38,946 nt of DNA, taken from positions 1-38,946 of the forward strand of contig JAPOVA010000041.1 in NCBI GenBank assembly GCA_026708385.1, written 5' to 3'. Numbering within the stretch: position 1 is the first letter of the stretch; every line of letters starts with the position of its first letter. The notes beneath the pieces were generated by a model. It made no database searches and had not been told where the DNA came from. It saw nothing but the letters and a program-made list of their open reading frames with translations. This DNA is from Simkaniaceae bacterium (GTDB lineage Bacteria > Chlamydiota > Chlamydiia > Chlamydiales > Simkaniaceae). The position numbers were made by a program, and so were the translations under genes. Positions 8,871 to 17,363 of the stretch are shown piece after piece.

Positions 8871-9005
8871 ATGAAACGTACCTATCAACCGAGTAAGCGT
8901 TCGCGCAAGAAGACGCACGGGTTCCGCACTCGTATGAAGACGAAAAGCGGTCGGCGCGTGCTTCGCAGGAAACGGCAGAAGGGACGTGCCGTACTTGTCG
9001 CATGA
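8871..9005 (+). CDS. rpmH: 50S ribosomal protein L34
   Basis: A 44-residue, strongly basic L34 with the standard start [18 protein letters not shown] and the conserved [13 protein letters not shown] tail. The ATG at 8871 is preceded by CCGGAGG (ribosome site, nine to ten bases upstream). Its TGA overlaps the rnpA ATG (ATGA), the usual coupled rpmH-rnpA arrangement. A longer upstream open frame is discarded because family length and the ribosome site both fix the start. Confidence 0.95.
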   Translation: MKRTYQPSKRSRKKTHGFRTRMKTKSGRRVLRRKRQKGRAVLVA

Positions 9006-9340
9006 GTAGGGGAAGGGGAGGAGGTGCATCCGACCGTCGGCTCCGATCTCGGCGTGAGTTTCGCCTGATTTACCGGAAGGGGGTCAAGTGCGTCGAAGAC
9101 AGGATGGTCGTGTACGGTTTCGTGAACGGTTGCGGTCCTTCAAAGTTGGGGATTACCGTGAGCAAGAAGTGGGGCAAAGCTTGTAAGAGAAATCGCTTCA
9201 AAAGGGTGGTTCGGGAAGGATACGGACGGATCCGGGCTCTCTTACCCGAGCACATGCTTCTCAACGTCCATCCCTCTCGCGAGTACGAGAGTTTGACGCC
9301 GGATGACGTTGCGAAAGCGTTGCGGCGCTGTTGCGTGTGA
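9002..9340 (+). CDS. rnpA: Ribonuclease P protein component
   Basis: A 112-residue protein subunit of RNase P, which helps the RNA subunit remove 5' leaders from tRNA precursors. It shows the family core [21 protein letters not shown] followed by VREGYGRIR (the RNR basic helix), and the early [16 protein letters not shown]. It overlaps rpmH by four bases, so translation is probably coupled. The C-terminus is short but within the family range. A 192-base spacer with no RNA gene that I can recognise follows. Confidence 0.92.
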   Translation: MSRGRGGGASDRRLRSRREFRLIYRKGVKCVEDRMVVYGFVNGCGPSKLGITVSKKWGKACKRNRFKRVVREGYGRIRALLPEHMLLNVHPSREYESLTPDDVAKALRRCCV

Positions 9341-9532
9341 GTGTTTCTTCGGGCATCTTTCGATATGTGCCGATCCCTATATTATTATCCGCACCTTATC
9401 GGACCGGAAAGAAAACCTCCCTTTTAGTCATATAACCGGAAGAAGAAAAGGTTCTTGCTTGTTTTGTGATCGGGTCGTACACTTGCGCCATAGGGGTTCG
9501 GTTCCGGAAGAATCTCTCAAGCAGGACAAGAT

Positions 9533-10783
9533 GTGCGACCGCAGACGTATGTGAAGGATAGACACGGAATCGATGGAGGGAGGGTCGACAAGGATGCGCT
9601 GTGCGTACTGAGTAGATTGCGTGCGGCCGGTTTTCTTGCCTATCTCGTGGGAGGGGGGGTGAGAGATCTCCTCCTCGATGAGGAGCCGAAGGATTTCGAT
9701 ATTTCCACCTCCGCCAAACCGGAGGAGATCAAAAAGCTCTTCTCTTCGTGCTTTCTCATCGGAAGGCGGTTCAGGTTGGCTCACGTCCGGTTCGGTCGGA
9801 AGATCATCGAGGTCTCCACCTTTCGTGCGGGAGATACGGAAGACGAAACCTTGATTACCGAAGACAACATATGGGGGACCCCCGAGCAGGATGTGTTGAG
9901 AAGGGATTTTACGGTGAACGGTCTTTTCTACGATAGTTTACGCGAGGAGGTGATCGATTATGTGGGGGGCTACCCGGACATACGAAAGAAGTATTTGCGC
10001 GTGATCGGTCAGCCCGAAATCCGCTTTAAACAAGATCCCGTCCGGATGATCCGATTACTGAAATTCCGGGCTCGTTACGGGTTTGAGGTGGATGAGGAGG
10101 CAATGGGGGCACTCGTCGTTTGCAAACGGGAGATCATCAAGAGCGCACCCCCTCGGGTTTTGGAAGAACTGTTGCGTATGCTGGAATCCGGAAGTGCGGT
10201 TCCGTTTTTGGAACTGATGATGGAACACGAGATATTGCGACAGATTACGCCGGAGCTTTGGCAACTTTTACGAAAGGAGGGGAGAGAGATCTTCCCCTAC
10301 CTCAAAGAGGCCGATGCCTTACGTCATGATCCGGAGAGTGCCTCTCCGGGCCGTCCGGTGCTCGTGGGCTGTCTCCTCTTCCCTTCTCTGGAGAAGACGG
10401 TGCGGACCCTCTGCTCCGGTCGGAGTAAGTCTCCCTATCAGGGGGAGATTCATCGGGAAGCATGTCGATTGATCGATGAGATCTGTACACCTTTTTTCAG
10501 GTTGCCGAAGCGGTTGCGTATGACGGTTGCCGATCTCCTCACCTCGCAGTACCGGATCGTCCCCCCGGAAGAAAAAAACAGGAAGAGTATTCGGGTGCCG
10601 CGTTCCGCTACGTTCGGGGATGCCTTGCAGTTCTTTGCTCTCCGTGCCCGTCTCTATCCCGAGTGGCAACCGATTTCGGAGGAGTGGAATGCTCGATTTG
10701 CCCCGGTTCTCAAAGAGGTGCAACACCATGCACGGAGAAAACGAAGGGGGCGAAGAACGCGCGGTAGTCGGGTGCGGAGGTAG
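9533..10783 (+). CDS. pcnB: Poly(A) polymerase / CCA-adding nucleotidyltransferase
   Basis: A 416-residue class II nucleotidyltransferase. The N-terminal catalytic domain shows LVGGGVRDLLLDEEPKDFDI with the two metal-binding Asp (DFD), STSAKPEEI, and RRDFTVNGLFYD. The neck helix RFKQDPVRMIRLLKFRAR follows. PKDFDISTSA and the very basic C-terminal tail (HHARRKRRGRR) favour poly(A) polymerase (PcnB) over a CCA enzyme. The start is taken as GTG 9533, about 46 residues before the GG motif, but its ribosome site (AGGACAAG) is weak and GTG 9551 is possible. Three bases separate it from lpxB, and the same pcnB-lpxB pairing is known in Chlamydia. Confidence 0.85.
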   Translation: MRPQTYVKDRHGIDGGRVDKDALCVLSRLRAAGFLAYLVGGGVRDLLLDEEPKDFDISTSAKPEEIKKLFSSCFLIGRRFRLAHVRFGRKIIEVSTFRAGDTEDETLITEDNIWGTPEQDVLRRDFTVNGLFYDSLREEVIDYVGGYPDIRKKYLRVIGQPEIRFKQDPVRMIRLLKFRARYGFEVDEEAMGALVVCKREIIKSAPPRVLEELLRMLESGSAVPFLELMMEHEILRQITPELWQLLRKEGREIFPYLKEADALRHDPESASPGRPVLVGCLLFPSLEKTVRTLCSGRSKSPYQGEIHREACRLIDEICTPFFRLPKRLRMTVADLLTSQYRIVPPEEKNRKSIRVPRSATFGDALQFFALRARLYPEWQPISEEWNARFAPVLKEVQHHARRKRRGRRTRGSRVRR

Positions 10784-10786
10784 CCG

Positions 10787-11938
10787 ATGCTCTCCGACGC
10801 AGATTCTTGCGACCTGTTTCTGTTGGCGGGAGAACCGAGTGGCGACGTGCACGGGGCCGAGATCATGCGGGCGCTACGTAAGCGGGCTCCCGGGATCCGG
10901 ATCACGGGGGTAGGAGGTCCTCTCATGGAAGGAGAGGGGTTACGTCTTGTGGCCGACATAGAGGAGCTGTCGGTGGCGGGGGTGACCGACATTGCCTCCG
11001 CCCTACCCCGGCTTGTTGCCCTTTTTCGTCGTGTGAAAAAAAGGATTATCCGTCTCGCCCCGAAGGGGATCCTCTTTATCGACTGTCCGGAATTCAATTT
11101 ACGCATGGCAAGGGGTGTGAAAAAAAGCGGGATCCCGACCCGACTTTTCCATTTCGTATGCCCGAGTGTGTGGGCATGGAGAAGAAAGCGGATCGTCTTC
11201 ATGGAAAAATACCTCGATGAACTCTTTGCGATCTTGCCCTTTGAGCCGGATCTGTTTGAAGGGAAGAGGCCGGATGTCCGGTATGTCGGGCATCCCCTCG
11301 TGACCAAGATTGCTTCCCATCCGTATGATGCCCACTGGCGGAGAGGATACGGAATCGGAGAGCGGGAACGTTTGCTTGCCCTCTTTCCGGGAAGTCGTCC
11401 GCAGGAGTGGCAAAGGAATGCCCCCCTGCAACTGCGGGTAGCGCGCCGGATCGTAAGGAGGAACCCGGAGCTCCGCCTCGTTGTCTCGGCTTCGTCGGAT
11501 GCGGCCCTCCGGTTTGCGGAACGTGTCGGTGTGCCGAGTAATGCGATCATACCCCGCCGCCATCTCTACGAGTTGATGCGAGAGGCTCATGCAGCCGTTG
11601 CCGTGTGTGGGACGGTTACGCTGGAGTTGGCATTGCACGCCGTTCCGACGGTCGTGACCTACGGTGTAGCCCCTTTCGATTGGTTTTTGGCGCGTAAGGT
11701 ATTTCGGGTCGATCTGCCCTACTACTGCCTCCCCAACCTCATCTTGCGGGAAGAGATGTTTCCCGAGCTGATCGGTCCCCGATTGAGGGCGGAGTCTCTT
11801 TTCGATAGGTTGATCGACACGGTGGAGAGGGAGGAGATCGGTCCCCTTTGCAAGGCGAGGAGTGTGCGCCTGAAAGAATGCATCGGTCCTTCCGATGCGT
11901 CGGAGCAGGTAGCGGAACGGATCGTAAGGGTTCTATGA
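10787..11938 (+). CDS. lpxB: Lipid-A-disaccharide synthase
   Basis: A 383-residue GT19 glycosyltransferase. It joins UDP-2,3-diacylglucosamine and lipid X into the lipid A disaccharide at the inner face of the cytoplasmic membrane. Family marks are FLLAGEPSGDVHGAEIMRAL at the N-terminus, GVGGPLMEGEGLR, FIDCPEFNLRMA, CPSVWAWRRKRI, YVGHPLV, ALFPGSRPQEW, and CGTVTLELALHAVPTVVTYG near the C-terminus. ATG 10787 follows GGAGG by six bases. The length is that of the plain enzyme. As I recall it, the C. trachomatis protein carries an extra N-terminal membrane domain that is not seen here. The stop overlaps the murF start (ATGA). Confidence 0.93.
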   Translation: MLSDADSCDLFLLAGEPSGDVHGAEIMRALRKRAPGIRITGVGGPLMEGEGLRLVADIEELSVAGVTDIASALPRLVALFRRVKKRIIRLAPKGILFIDCPEFNLRMARGVKKSGIPTRLFHFVCPSVWAWRRKRIVFMEKYLDELFAILPFEPDLFEGKRPDVRYVGHPLVTKIASHPYDAHWRRGYGIGERERLLALFPGSRPQEWQRNAPLQLRVARRIVRRNPELRLVVSASSDAALRFAERVGVPSNAIIPRRHLYELMREAHAAVAVCGTVTLELALHAVPTVVTYGVAPFDWFLARKVFRVDLPYYCLPNLILREEMFPELIGPRLRAESLFDRLIDTVEREEIGPLCKARSVRLKECIGPSDASEQVAERIVRVL

Positions 11939-13257
11939 TAGAGAAGAGTCTTGTCCGCATTGCCCGTCTGTTAGGTCATTCCGTGGAGCGAGAGATCTTT
12001 CTCTCCTCCGCTACCTGTGATAGTCGGCAAGTACTTCCCGGGGGGCTCTTCTTCGCTTTGAAGGGAGAGCGGTGTGACGGCCATCACTTTTTGGCGGAGG
12101 TGCGCGATAGGGGGGGGGTTGCCGCCGTTGTGTCGCACGGATACCGGGGAGGGCCGTCTTGCGGACTCATATTGCTCTTTGTCGACTGCCCCGGGGAGGC
12201 ACTTTGCCATCTCGCGAAGGAGGTGCATCGTCGCAATCCTCCTTACGTGATCGGGGTTACGGGAACGGTCGGTAAGACCACGACGAAGGATTTCATCGCC
12301 ACACTCTTTGCGCAGAAGTACCCGGTTGCCAAATCGCCCGGCAATGCCAATTCTCGGATCGGTCTCCCCTTGGCCATTCTGAATAGGGGCGAGCGGAGCC
12401 GGATATGCGTGTTGGAAATGGGGATGAGCCAACCGGGAGATCTTACGAAGCTTACCTCGATCGCACCCCCCGATTTCGGTGTGCTCACGAAGGTCGGTTT
12501 TGCTCATGCGGAAAACTTTTGCGGACTCGAAGAGATCGCTACGGCGAAGATGGAGCTTTTTACCCGAGTGCGGAGGGGCGTATTCCATCACTCAACGATG
12601 GTTTACGAGGCCGTGGCCCGTTCCCCCGTGACAAAGACGTTATATGCGGGAACGAGTTGCGATGTCGATTACTATCTGCGAGAGGAACCTTCCGGTCACC
12701 TTTTCGTCCACGAAGGGGGCGGGTCGGGTCACGATGTGCATCTACCCTTTACGGAGAGCCATTTTAGGGAGAATGCCCTCTGCGCCATAGCGACGGCGCG
12801 TCTGCACGGCCTTACGTGGGATGAGATCCGGAGGGGAGCGCGACTCCTTACGACATCGCCGGGGAGATTTCGGCTTGTCAGGCGAGGGGGGATCACCTAC
12901 GTGGATGATGCGTACAACGCAAGTGTCGATTCGATGAAGGCCGCTTTCGACAACCTTCCCCCCGGAAGGAAAACCGTTGCCGTTTTGGGTGGGATGAAGG
13001 AACTCGGGGTGCACTCGGTCCGTTGTCACGAGGAGGTTGCCCGTTACGCCCTTCCCAAAACGGACAGGCTCATCTGTATCGGAAAAGAGGCAAGGCCGAT
13101 GGTTGCTCTCTTCAGACGGGAGGGAAAACCGGCCGATCTCGTGGGAAGCCTCCGGGAGATCGAAGAGAAGTTGCGGGAAACGATTGCCGGGGGGGATGTC
13201 GTGTTGATCAAGGGATCGCACGCGTTCGGTTTGCAAAACCTTTTCGGAGAACGGTAA
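11935..13257 (+). CDS. murF: UDP-MurNAc-tripeptide:D-Ala-D-Ala ligase
   Basis: A 440-residue cytoplasmic Mur ligase that adds D-Ala-D-Ala to the UDP-MurNAc tripeptide. Visible features are the N-terminal substrate domain with TCDSRQVLPGGLFFALKGE, the ATP loop GVTGTVGKTTTKDF (residues about 105-118), the NSRIGLPLAIL and LEMGMSQPGDL motifs, the DDAYNASVDSMKAAF segment, and the C-terminal VLGGMKELG and KGSHAFGLQ. ATG 11935 overlaps the lpxB stop; a longer upstream frame inside lpxB is rejected. A nine-G run at 12110-12118 lies in the coding sequence. A T-rich stretch follows the stop, and then an unrelated gene separates murF from mraY. Confidence 0.93.
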   Translation: MIEKSLVRIARLLGHSVEREIFLSSATCDSRQVLPGGLFFALKGERCDGHHFLAEVRDRGGVAAVVSHGYRGGPSCGLILLFVDCPGEALCHLAKEVHRRNPPYVIGVTGTVGKTTTKDFIATLFAQKYPVAKSPGNANSRIGLPLAILNRGERSRICVLEMGMSQPGDLTKLTSIAPPDFGVLTKVGFAHAENFCGLEEIATAKMELFTRVRRGVFHHSTMVYEAVARSPVTKTLYAGTSCDVDYYLREEPSGHLFVHEGGGSGHDVHLPFTESHFRENALCAIATARLHGLTWDEIRRGARLLTTSPGRFRLVRRGGITYVDDAYNASVDSMKAAFDNLPPGRKTVAVLGGMKELGVHSVRCHEEVARYALPKTDRLICIGKEARPMVALFRREGKPADLVGSLREIEEKLRETIAGGDVVLIKGSHAFGLQNLFGER

Positions 13258-13282
13258 TGTTTTTTTTGTTCACGATCTACCA

Positions 13283-13311
13283 TTGCGCCATAAACGAGAT
13301 GATCGTATAAT
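13283..13311 (+). promoter_or_regulatory. Promoter of the inserted repeat-protein gene
   Basis: TTGCGC at 13283-13288 and a perfect TATAAT at 13306-13311 are spaced by 17 bases. The predicted start is near 13318, about 27 bases before the ATG at 13345. It implies that this gene is transcribed separately from murF. Confidence 0.6.
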
Positions 13312-13344
13312 TGCCGGCGCGCGTTGGTAACGAAGGAGGCGGGT

Positions 13345-14823
13345 ATGGCCGGTGTGGCACCTTGCTCTTCCCGTTCGTCTCCCCGCTTGTCTCCGGGGGT
13401 GGCGACGGAAGAGGTGGCGAATGTAGACGAGAAGGAGTCTACCCCTTTCAGGGTGGATAGTTTATGCGAGAACATGAAGGAATGTTATGTATCCTTCTGC
13501 GATGGAGACACGGGTGAGATCTCCGAGGGTTCGGTCCCTCCGACGGCAACGGTGCCGATCGGGGGCGGGTTGTCGTTGCACCAAAGACATGTGACTGCGG
13601 ATCCCCGGGTTGCGATAGTCCCGGGAATGCTCGTCTCGGTCCTTAAGGGCTGTGCGAATGCATCCCTCGCGTCCTTCCTTGCGCAGTCGTTTCCGGGGGT
13701 GCATATGGTACGGGTGAAAGATGTGCGTGGCACGGTGGAATGTTCCTTCGTTGCCTCCCGCGATGAGGGAACCGATGAAGCTTCTCCGATGTCGACGGTG
13801 CCGATCGGGGACCGATTATCACTGCGTCCGCGACATGCGGTCACGGATTCTTTGGTGGCATTGAGTTCTCCGGTTGTCGAGGATGGTGCGGATATGTCGC
13901 CCGCCGTGAGCGCTATGTTGTTCCCCGGAGCGTGTACCGGCACGGTAGAGGCGGAAGGTGTGGCAAACCCTTCGACCACGATGATCGGAGTGTTGCGTTG
14001 CCCGATTGTCGGGGGCCGTCCGGATGCGTCCTCCTTCGCGGGTGCTATGTTGCCCCCCGGAGCGTACATGGTAAAGGCAAAGGGTGTGTACGCAAGCGTG
14101 GGAGAGTATGTCTCCGACACTTCCCGCTCCCGCGACGGGAGAGCGGGTGAGACCTCCCCGACGATAGCGGTACCGATTGGAGGCGGATTGCTACTGTGCC
14201 GAGAGGCGGTTGCCGATCCTTCGGTCGCGACGACCGAGGGGTTGCCCGTAGTATTGTCGGGGGGTCATAACGAACATGCGTCGTCTTTTTCGACGTTGCT
14301 CTGCGGGGAATCCGTGTTGCTTATAGGGGATCGTGACGGGCATATGCCGTCCCTCGCGTCCGCGACGGAGGAGATGTTTGTCGAAATCATCCGAGAGATA
14401 AAAGAAAAGAAGGGGGAGGTCGTTCGTTCCTTTCTTGCAGATCGATCCGTGGATATCGACGGCCGGGACGGGGAAGGGTGCGTCCCTTTGATGATTGCGG
14501 CCGGGTTTGCGGGACGTCCGGATCCCGTCACATCACCCCGTGAACGCGGAACGGGTGCCACCCCCGTCGGCGGTGAGGCGACGGGTGAGACGATCCTTGC
14601 GATTATGAACGGAGCAGATCCTCCGGAAGTCGTGAGTAGTCTTTCGCGGGAGTTATCGCGGGCACCTTTGTGTGGTAGACGGGTCGACGACCCGGACGAG
14701 GGCGAAGCCGTGTCACGGGAGGTGGAGATCCTTCAATCCGATAATCTCGAAGTTCGACTACCGGATTTACTGTCCGGTCTCCTTTCCGGCACGGACGCTC
14801 GCGGAGTGACGGCCACAAAGTGA
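13345..14823 (+). CDS. Unknown repeat protein with ankyrin-like C-terminus, inserted between murF and mraY
   Basis: A 492-residue protein of no recognised family. ATG 13345 is set by AAGGAGG five bases upstream; a TTG at 13324 is also in frame. The first 320 residues hold about three or four degenerate repeats. The motif TVPIGGGLSLHQRH recurs as TVPIGDRLSLRPRH and AVPIGGGLLLC (nt about 13540, 13797 and 14168), with FPG..MV-type segments between them. Near the C-terminus, VRSFLADRSVDIDGRDGEG then CVPLMIAAGFAG reads as a degenerate ankyrin repeat, possibly with a second at GETILAIMNGADPPEVV. There is no signal peptide or membrane helix. Other chlamydiae have murF and mraY adjacent, so this is an insertion. 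A host-interaction role is speculative. Confidence 0.65.
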   Translation: MAGVAPCSSRSSPRLSPGVATEEVANVDEKESTPFRVDSLCENMKECYVSFCDGDTGEISEGSVPPTATVPIGGGLSLHQRHVTADPRVAIVPGMLVSVLKGCANASLASFLAQSFPGVHMVRVKDVRGTVECSFVASRDEGTDEASPMSTVPIGDRLSLRPRHAVTDSLVALSSPVVEDGADMSPAVSAMLFPGACTGTVEAEGVANPSTTMIGVLRCPIVGGRPDASSFAGAMLPPGAYMVKAKGVYASVGEYVSDTSRSRDGRAGETSPTIAVPIGGGLLLCREAVADPSVATTEGLPVVLSGGHNEHASSFSTLLCGESVLLIGDRDGHMPSLASATEEMFVEIIREIKEKKGEVVRSFLADRSVDIDGRDGEGCVPLMIAAGFAGRPDPVTSPRERGTGATPVGGEATGETILAIMNGADPPEVVSSLSRELSRAPLCGRRVDDPDEGEAVSREVEILQSDNLEVRLPDLLSGLLSGTDARGVTATK

Positions 14824-14924
14824 TTCGGGGAGAACATCCGCGTCGTCCGCGAGGGTTCCGAACCGTTTGCTAGGGGGGGGGTCGCGGGCAAGGGGGGCTC
14901 TGTTGGTCGGGTCGTTTTATCCGG

Positions 14925-14953
14925 TTGCCCCGGGGGGATGGGTCTGCTATAGT
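14925..14953 (+). promoter_or_regulatory. Possible promoter of the mraY operon, very close to its start
   Basis: TTGCCC at 14925-14930 and TATAGT at 14948-14953 have a 17-base spacer. Transcription would start about 14959-14961, only a few bases before the mraY ATG at 14964, so the message could be nearly leaderless. A nine-G run sits upstream at 14873-14881. Confidence 0.4.
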
Positions 14954-14963
14954 CGGGGGCAAG

Positions 14964-16142
14964 ATGATCTCGGTCTTGTTGCGTTTTCTCGCCTCTCGCT
15001 TTCACCTGAAGATTCCGGCGGTGTTTTACTACTCGTCCACTCGGATGGTTATGGCCGCCATCACTACCCTGCTCTTCGTCGTTTGCTTCGGAGGACGGAT
15101 GATCCGGATCTTGTATAAGTTGAAGACCGGACGGTCGTTGCGGGTTGAGGGGTGTCCTCAACTTGCCGAGCTGCACAGCAAGAAAAAAGAGACGCCGACG
15201 ATGGGCGGTGTGCTCATCCTGACATCGATGCTTGTTTCTGCCTGCTTATGGAATGATTTTACCAAGAGCTTTCCCTGGGTGCTTTGTCTGGCCACCGTTT
15301 GGCTCGGTACCATTGGCGGGGCGGATGATTACCTAAAGATGAAATACAAAAATGCCAAGGGGATTTCGCCGAGGACCAAACTCTTCTTCCAGGTCTTCTT
15401 TGCCGCCTTATTCGGATTCTACTTCCTCTTTGTTTCGCCCGAAAAGCGACATGTGAAAAGCCACGTTGCCCACACTACCTATAAGGTGAAGGAAGAACTT
15501 TCCGCACCGCGCCCCGGAACATACTACCTTCCCTTTAAAAAACGGCCCTTCGTCACTCTACGGGGAGCCGGTCTCGGTGTTGCCTTTTTATTCACGCTCT
15601 TCGTCGTTACGGGTGCTTCCAATGCGGTCAACCTGACTGACGGATTAGACGGCCTTGCCGCCGGATTGGTTTTACCCGTCGCTTTCGTACTTGCGATCTT
15701 TGCCTTCCTCATGAATCACGTGGAGCTGGCACGTTATCTGCATCTGCCCTATATCGCGGGAAGCGGGGAGATCGGTATCTATTTAGCCGGGTTATGTGGT
15801 GCATGTCTCGGATTTTTGTGGTACAACGACCACCCGGCCGAAGTGTTTATGGGAGATACGGGTTCCCTTGCCCTGGGTGGCGTTTTGGGTGTTTCGTCCG
15901 TTTTACTCAGGAGTGAGTTCCTCTTAGCTCTGGTCGGAGCTATTTTCGTCATGGAGGCCCTCTCGGTTATCCTACAGGTCTTCAGTTATCGATTTCGCTA
16001 CAAAAAGAGGATCTTTCGATGTGCCCCCCTGCACCATCACTTCGAATTCGAGGGATGGCCGGAAACGAGGGTGGTGGCCAGGTTCAGAACGGTCGGGTTG
16101 ATCCTTGCTCTCATCGGTCTTGCGTCGGTAAAATTTCGATAG
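14964..16142 (+). CDS. mraY: Phospho-MurNAc-pentapeptide transferase (lipid I synthase)
   Basis: A 392-residue integral membrane enzyme that attaches phospho-MurNAc-pentapeptide to undecaprenyl phosphate to give lipid I. About ten hydrophobic segments are visible, with the family motifs KKKETPTMGGVLIL, GGADDYLKMKYKNAKGISPR (DD pair), ASNAVNLTDGLDGLAAGL, EVFMGDTGSLALGG and APLHHHFEFEGWPETRVVARF. The start ATG 14964 fits the family N-terminus (KIPAVFYYSSTRM follows); a TTG at 14925 coincides with the promoter and is less likely. A roughly 35-residue polar insert (ERKRHVKSH-like region through FKKRPFVTL) lies between early helices. It heads the division operon, with murD following after 13 bases. 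Confidence 0.93.
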   Translation: MISVLLRFLASRFHLKIPAVFYYSSTRMVMAAITTLLFVVCFGGRMIRILYKLKTGRSLRVEGCPQLAELHSKKKETPTMGGVLILTSMLVSACLWNDFTKSFPWVLCLATVWLGTIGGADDYLKMKYKNAKGISPRTKLFFQVFFAALFGFYFLFVSPEKRHVKSHVAHTTYKVKEELSAPRPGTYYLPFKKRPFVTLRGAGLGVAFLFTLFVVTGASNAVNLTDGLDGLAAGLVLPVAFVLAIFAFLMNHVELARYLHLPYIAGSGEIGIYLAGLCGACLGFLWYNDHPAEVFMGDTGSLALGGVLGVSSVLLRSEFLLALVGAIFVMEALSVILQVFSYRFRYKKRIFRCAPLHHHFEFEGWPETRVVARFRTVGLILALIGLASVKFR

Positions 16143-16155
16143 ACGGAAACCGGGT

Positions 16156-17355
16156 ATGAAACGGGCGCTCGTTATCGGATACGGAATCAGCGGTAAAGGG
16201 GCGGAAAAACTGCTCCTCTCTCTAGGCTATGAAACGGAGATATCGGAAAACAGTAAGGAAGCCCCCGGAAAAGAGTATCATCTTGCCGTCCTTTCTCCCG
16301 GCATACATCCGGATGACCCCTTGCCCCGGCTCTTGCGTAAGAGGGGAACGGAGGTGATCGGTGAAGCCGAATTCGGTCTACGTCATATACCCAATCCTCT
16401 GATCGGTGTGACGGGTACGAACGGTAAGACAACCATGGTTCTCCTCCTTGCTCATATCCTGAAAGGCCGGGCGATCGGTAACGTCGGAGAGAGCATTGCG
16501 GGGTATGCCTCCGACCTTCTTTCGGGTCGGAAAGACGGGATGATCCTTCTCGTCGTCGAACTCAGCTCGTTTCAACTCGAAACGCTCTCGGGGAAAAAAT
16601 TCGACTGCGCTCTCATTACGACGATTACTCCCGATCATCTGGATAGGTACCCCTCCTTTTCCGCGTACGAAACGGTGAAGCGCAAGATCGCCCGACACGT
16701 AAAAGAGGGGGGGGTTTGCCTCGCGCCGGAGGCTATTGCAAAAGACGATGCGACCCTTACCTCCGTTACGGAAGGGGATGGCTGTTTACAACTAAACCGG
16801 AAAGGAAGATACTCGGCCTCGGGTAGTGAGGTGCTTGCTTTGGCGTTTGCCGTTTGTCAAAGATTCGGTGTCGGAAGGGAGAGGTTCGAGGAGTCCCTTC
16901 GGACTTTCATTCCCCCTCCCCATAGGCTCGAGCCCGTCGGTGCGCCGGGGGGGATCTTCTGTATCAACGACAGTAAGTCGACCAACCCGGAGGCCACCCT
17001 CTACGCGGTTCGCCATGTGATGCGTCGTTTTCCGTCTCGGATCTTCCTCATCGTCGGGGGGCGGGGTAAGGGTCTTTCCTTCTCCGGATGGAGGGAGGGG
17101 CTCGGAAGTAGGGTGGAGATTCTCTTTACCATCGGGGAGACGGCTCCGGATTTGGGGAGGCTTCTCTCCCCCTTCTACAGGGTGGAGGAGATGGAATCTT
17201 TGGAAGAGGCCGTTGCACGTGCCTTCAGGGAGGCTTTGCCGGGAGATGTCCTTCTCCTCTCTCCCGGGTGCACCTCATGGGACCGGTTTCGAGATTACGC
17301 CCATCGAGGCGAGGTATTTCGATCCCTCGTATGTGAGCAAAACGGGAGGCAATAA
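16156..17355 (+). CDS. murD: UDP-MurNAc-L-alanine:D-glutamate ligase
   Basis: A 399-residue cytoplasmic Mur ligase that adds D-glutamate to UDP-MurNAc-L-Ala. It shows an N-terminal Rossmann-like start (ALVIGYGISGKGAEKLL), the ATP loop GVTGTNGKTTMVLLLAHIL, GNVGESIAGYA, VVELSSFQLETL, TTITPDHLDRYPSF, CINDSKSTNPEATLYAV and a C-terminal LLSPGCTSWDRFRDYAHRGE. ATG 16156 follows a GGG-containing leader. It is slightly shorter than typical MurD (about 430-450), mostly in the central domain. It ends eight bases before the LysM-protein gene in the same operon. Confidence 0.93.
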   Translation: MKRALVIGYGISGKGAEKLLLSLGYETEISENSKEAPGKEYHLAVLSPGIHPDDPLPRLLRKRGTEVIGEAEFGLRHIPNPLIGVTGTNGKTTMVLLLAHILKGRAIGNVGESIAGYASDLLSGRKDGMILLVVELSSFQLETLSGKKFDCALITTITPDHLDRYPSFSAYETVKRKIARHVKEGGVCLAPEAIAKDDATLTSVTEGDGCLQLNRKGRYSASGSEVLALAFAVCQRFGVGRERFEESLRTFIPPPHRLEPVGAPGGIFCINDSKSTNPEATLYAVRHVMRRFPSRIFLIVGGRGKGLSFSGWREGLGSRVEILFTIGETAPDLGRLLSPFYRVEEMESLEEAVARAFREALPGDVLLLSPGCTSWDRFRDYAHRGEVFRSLVCEQNGRQ

Positions 17356-17363
17356 AGGTTGTG

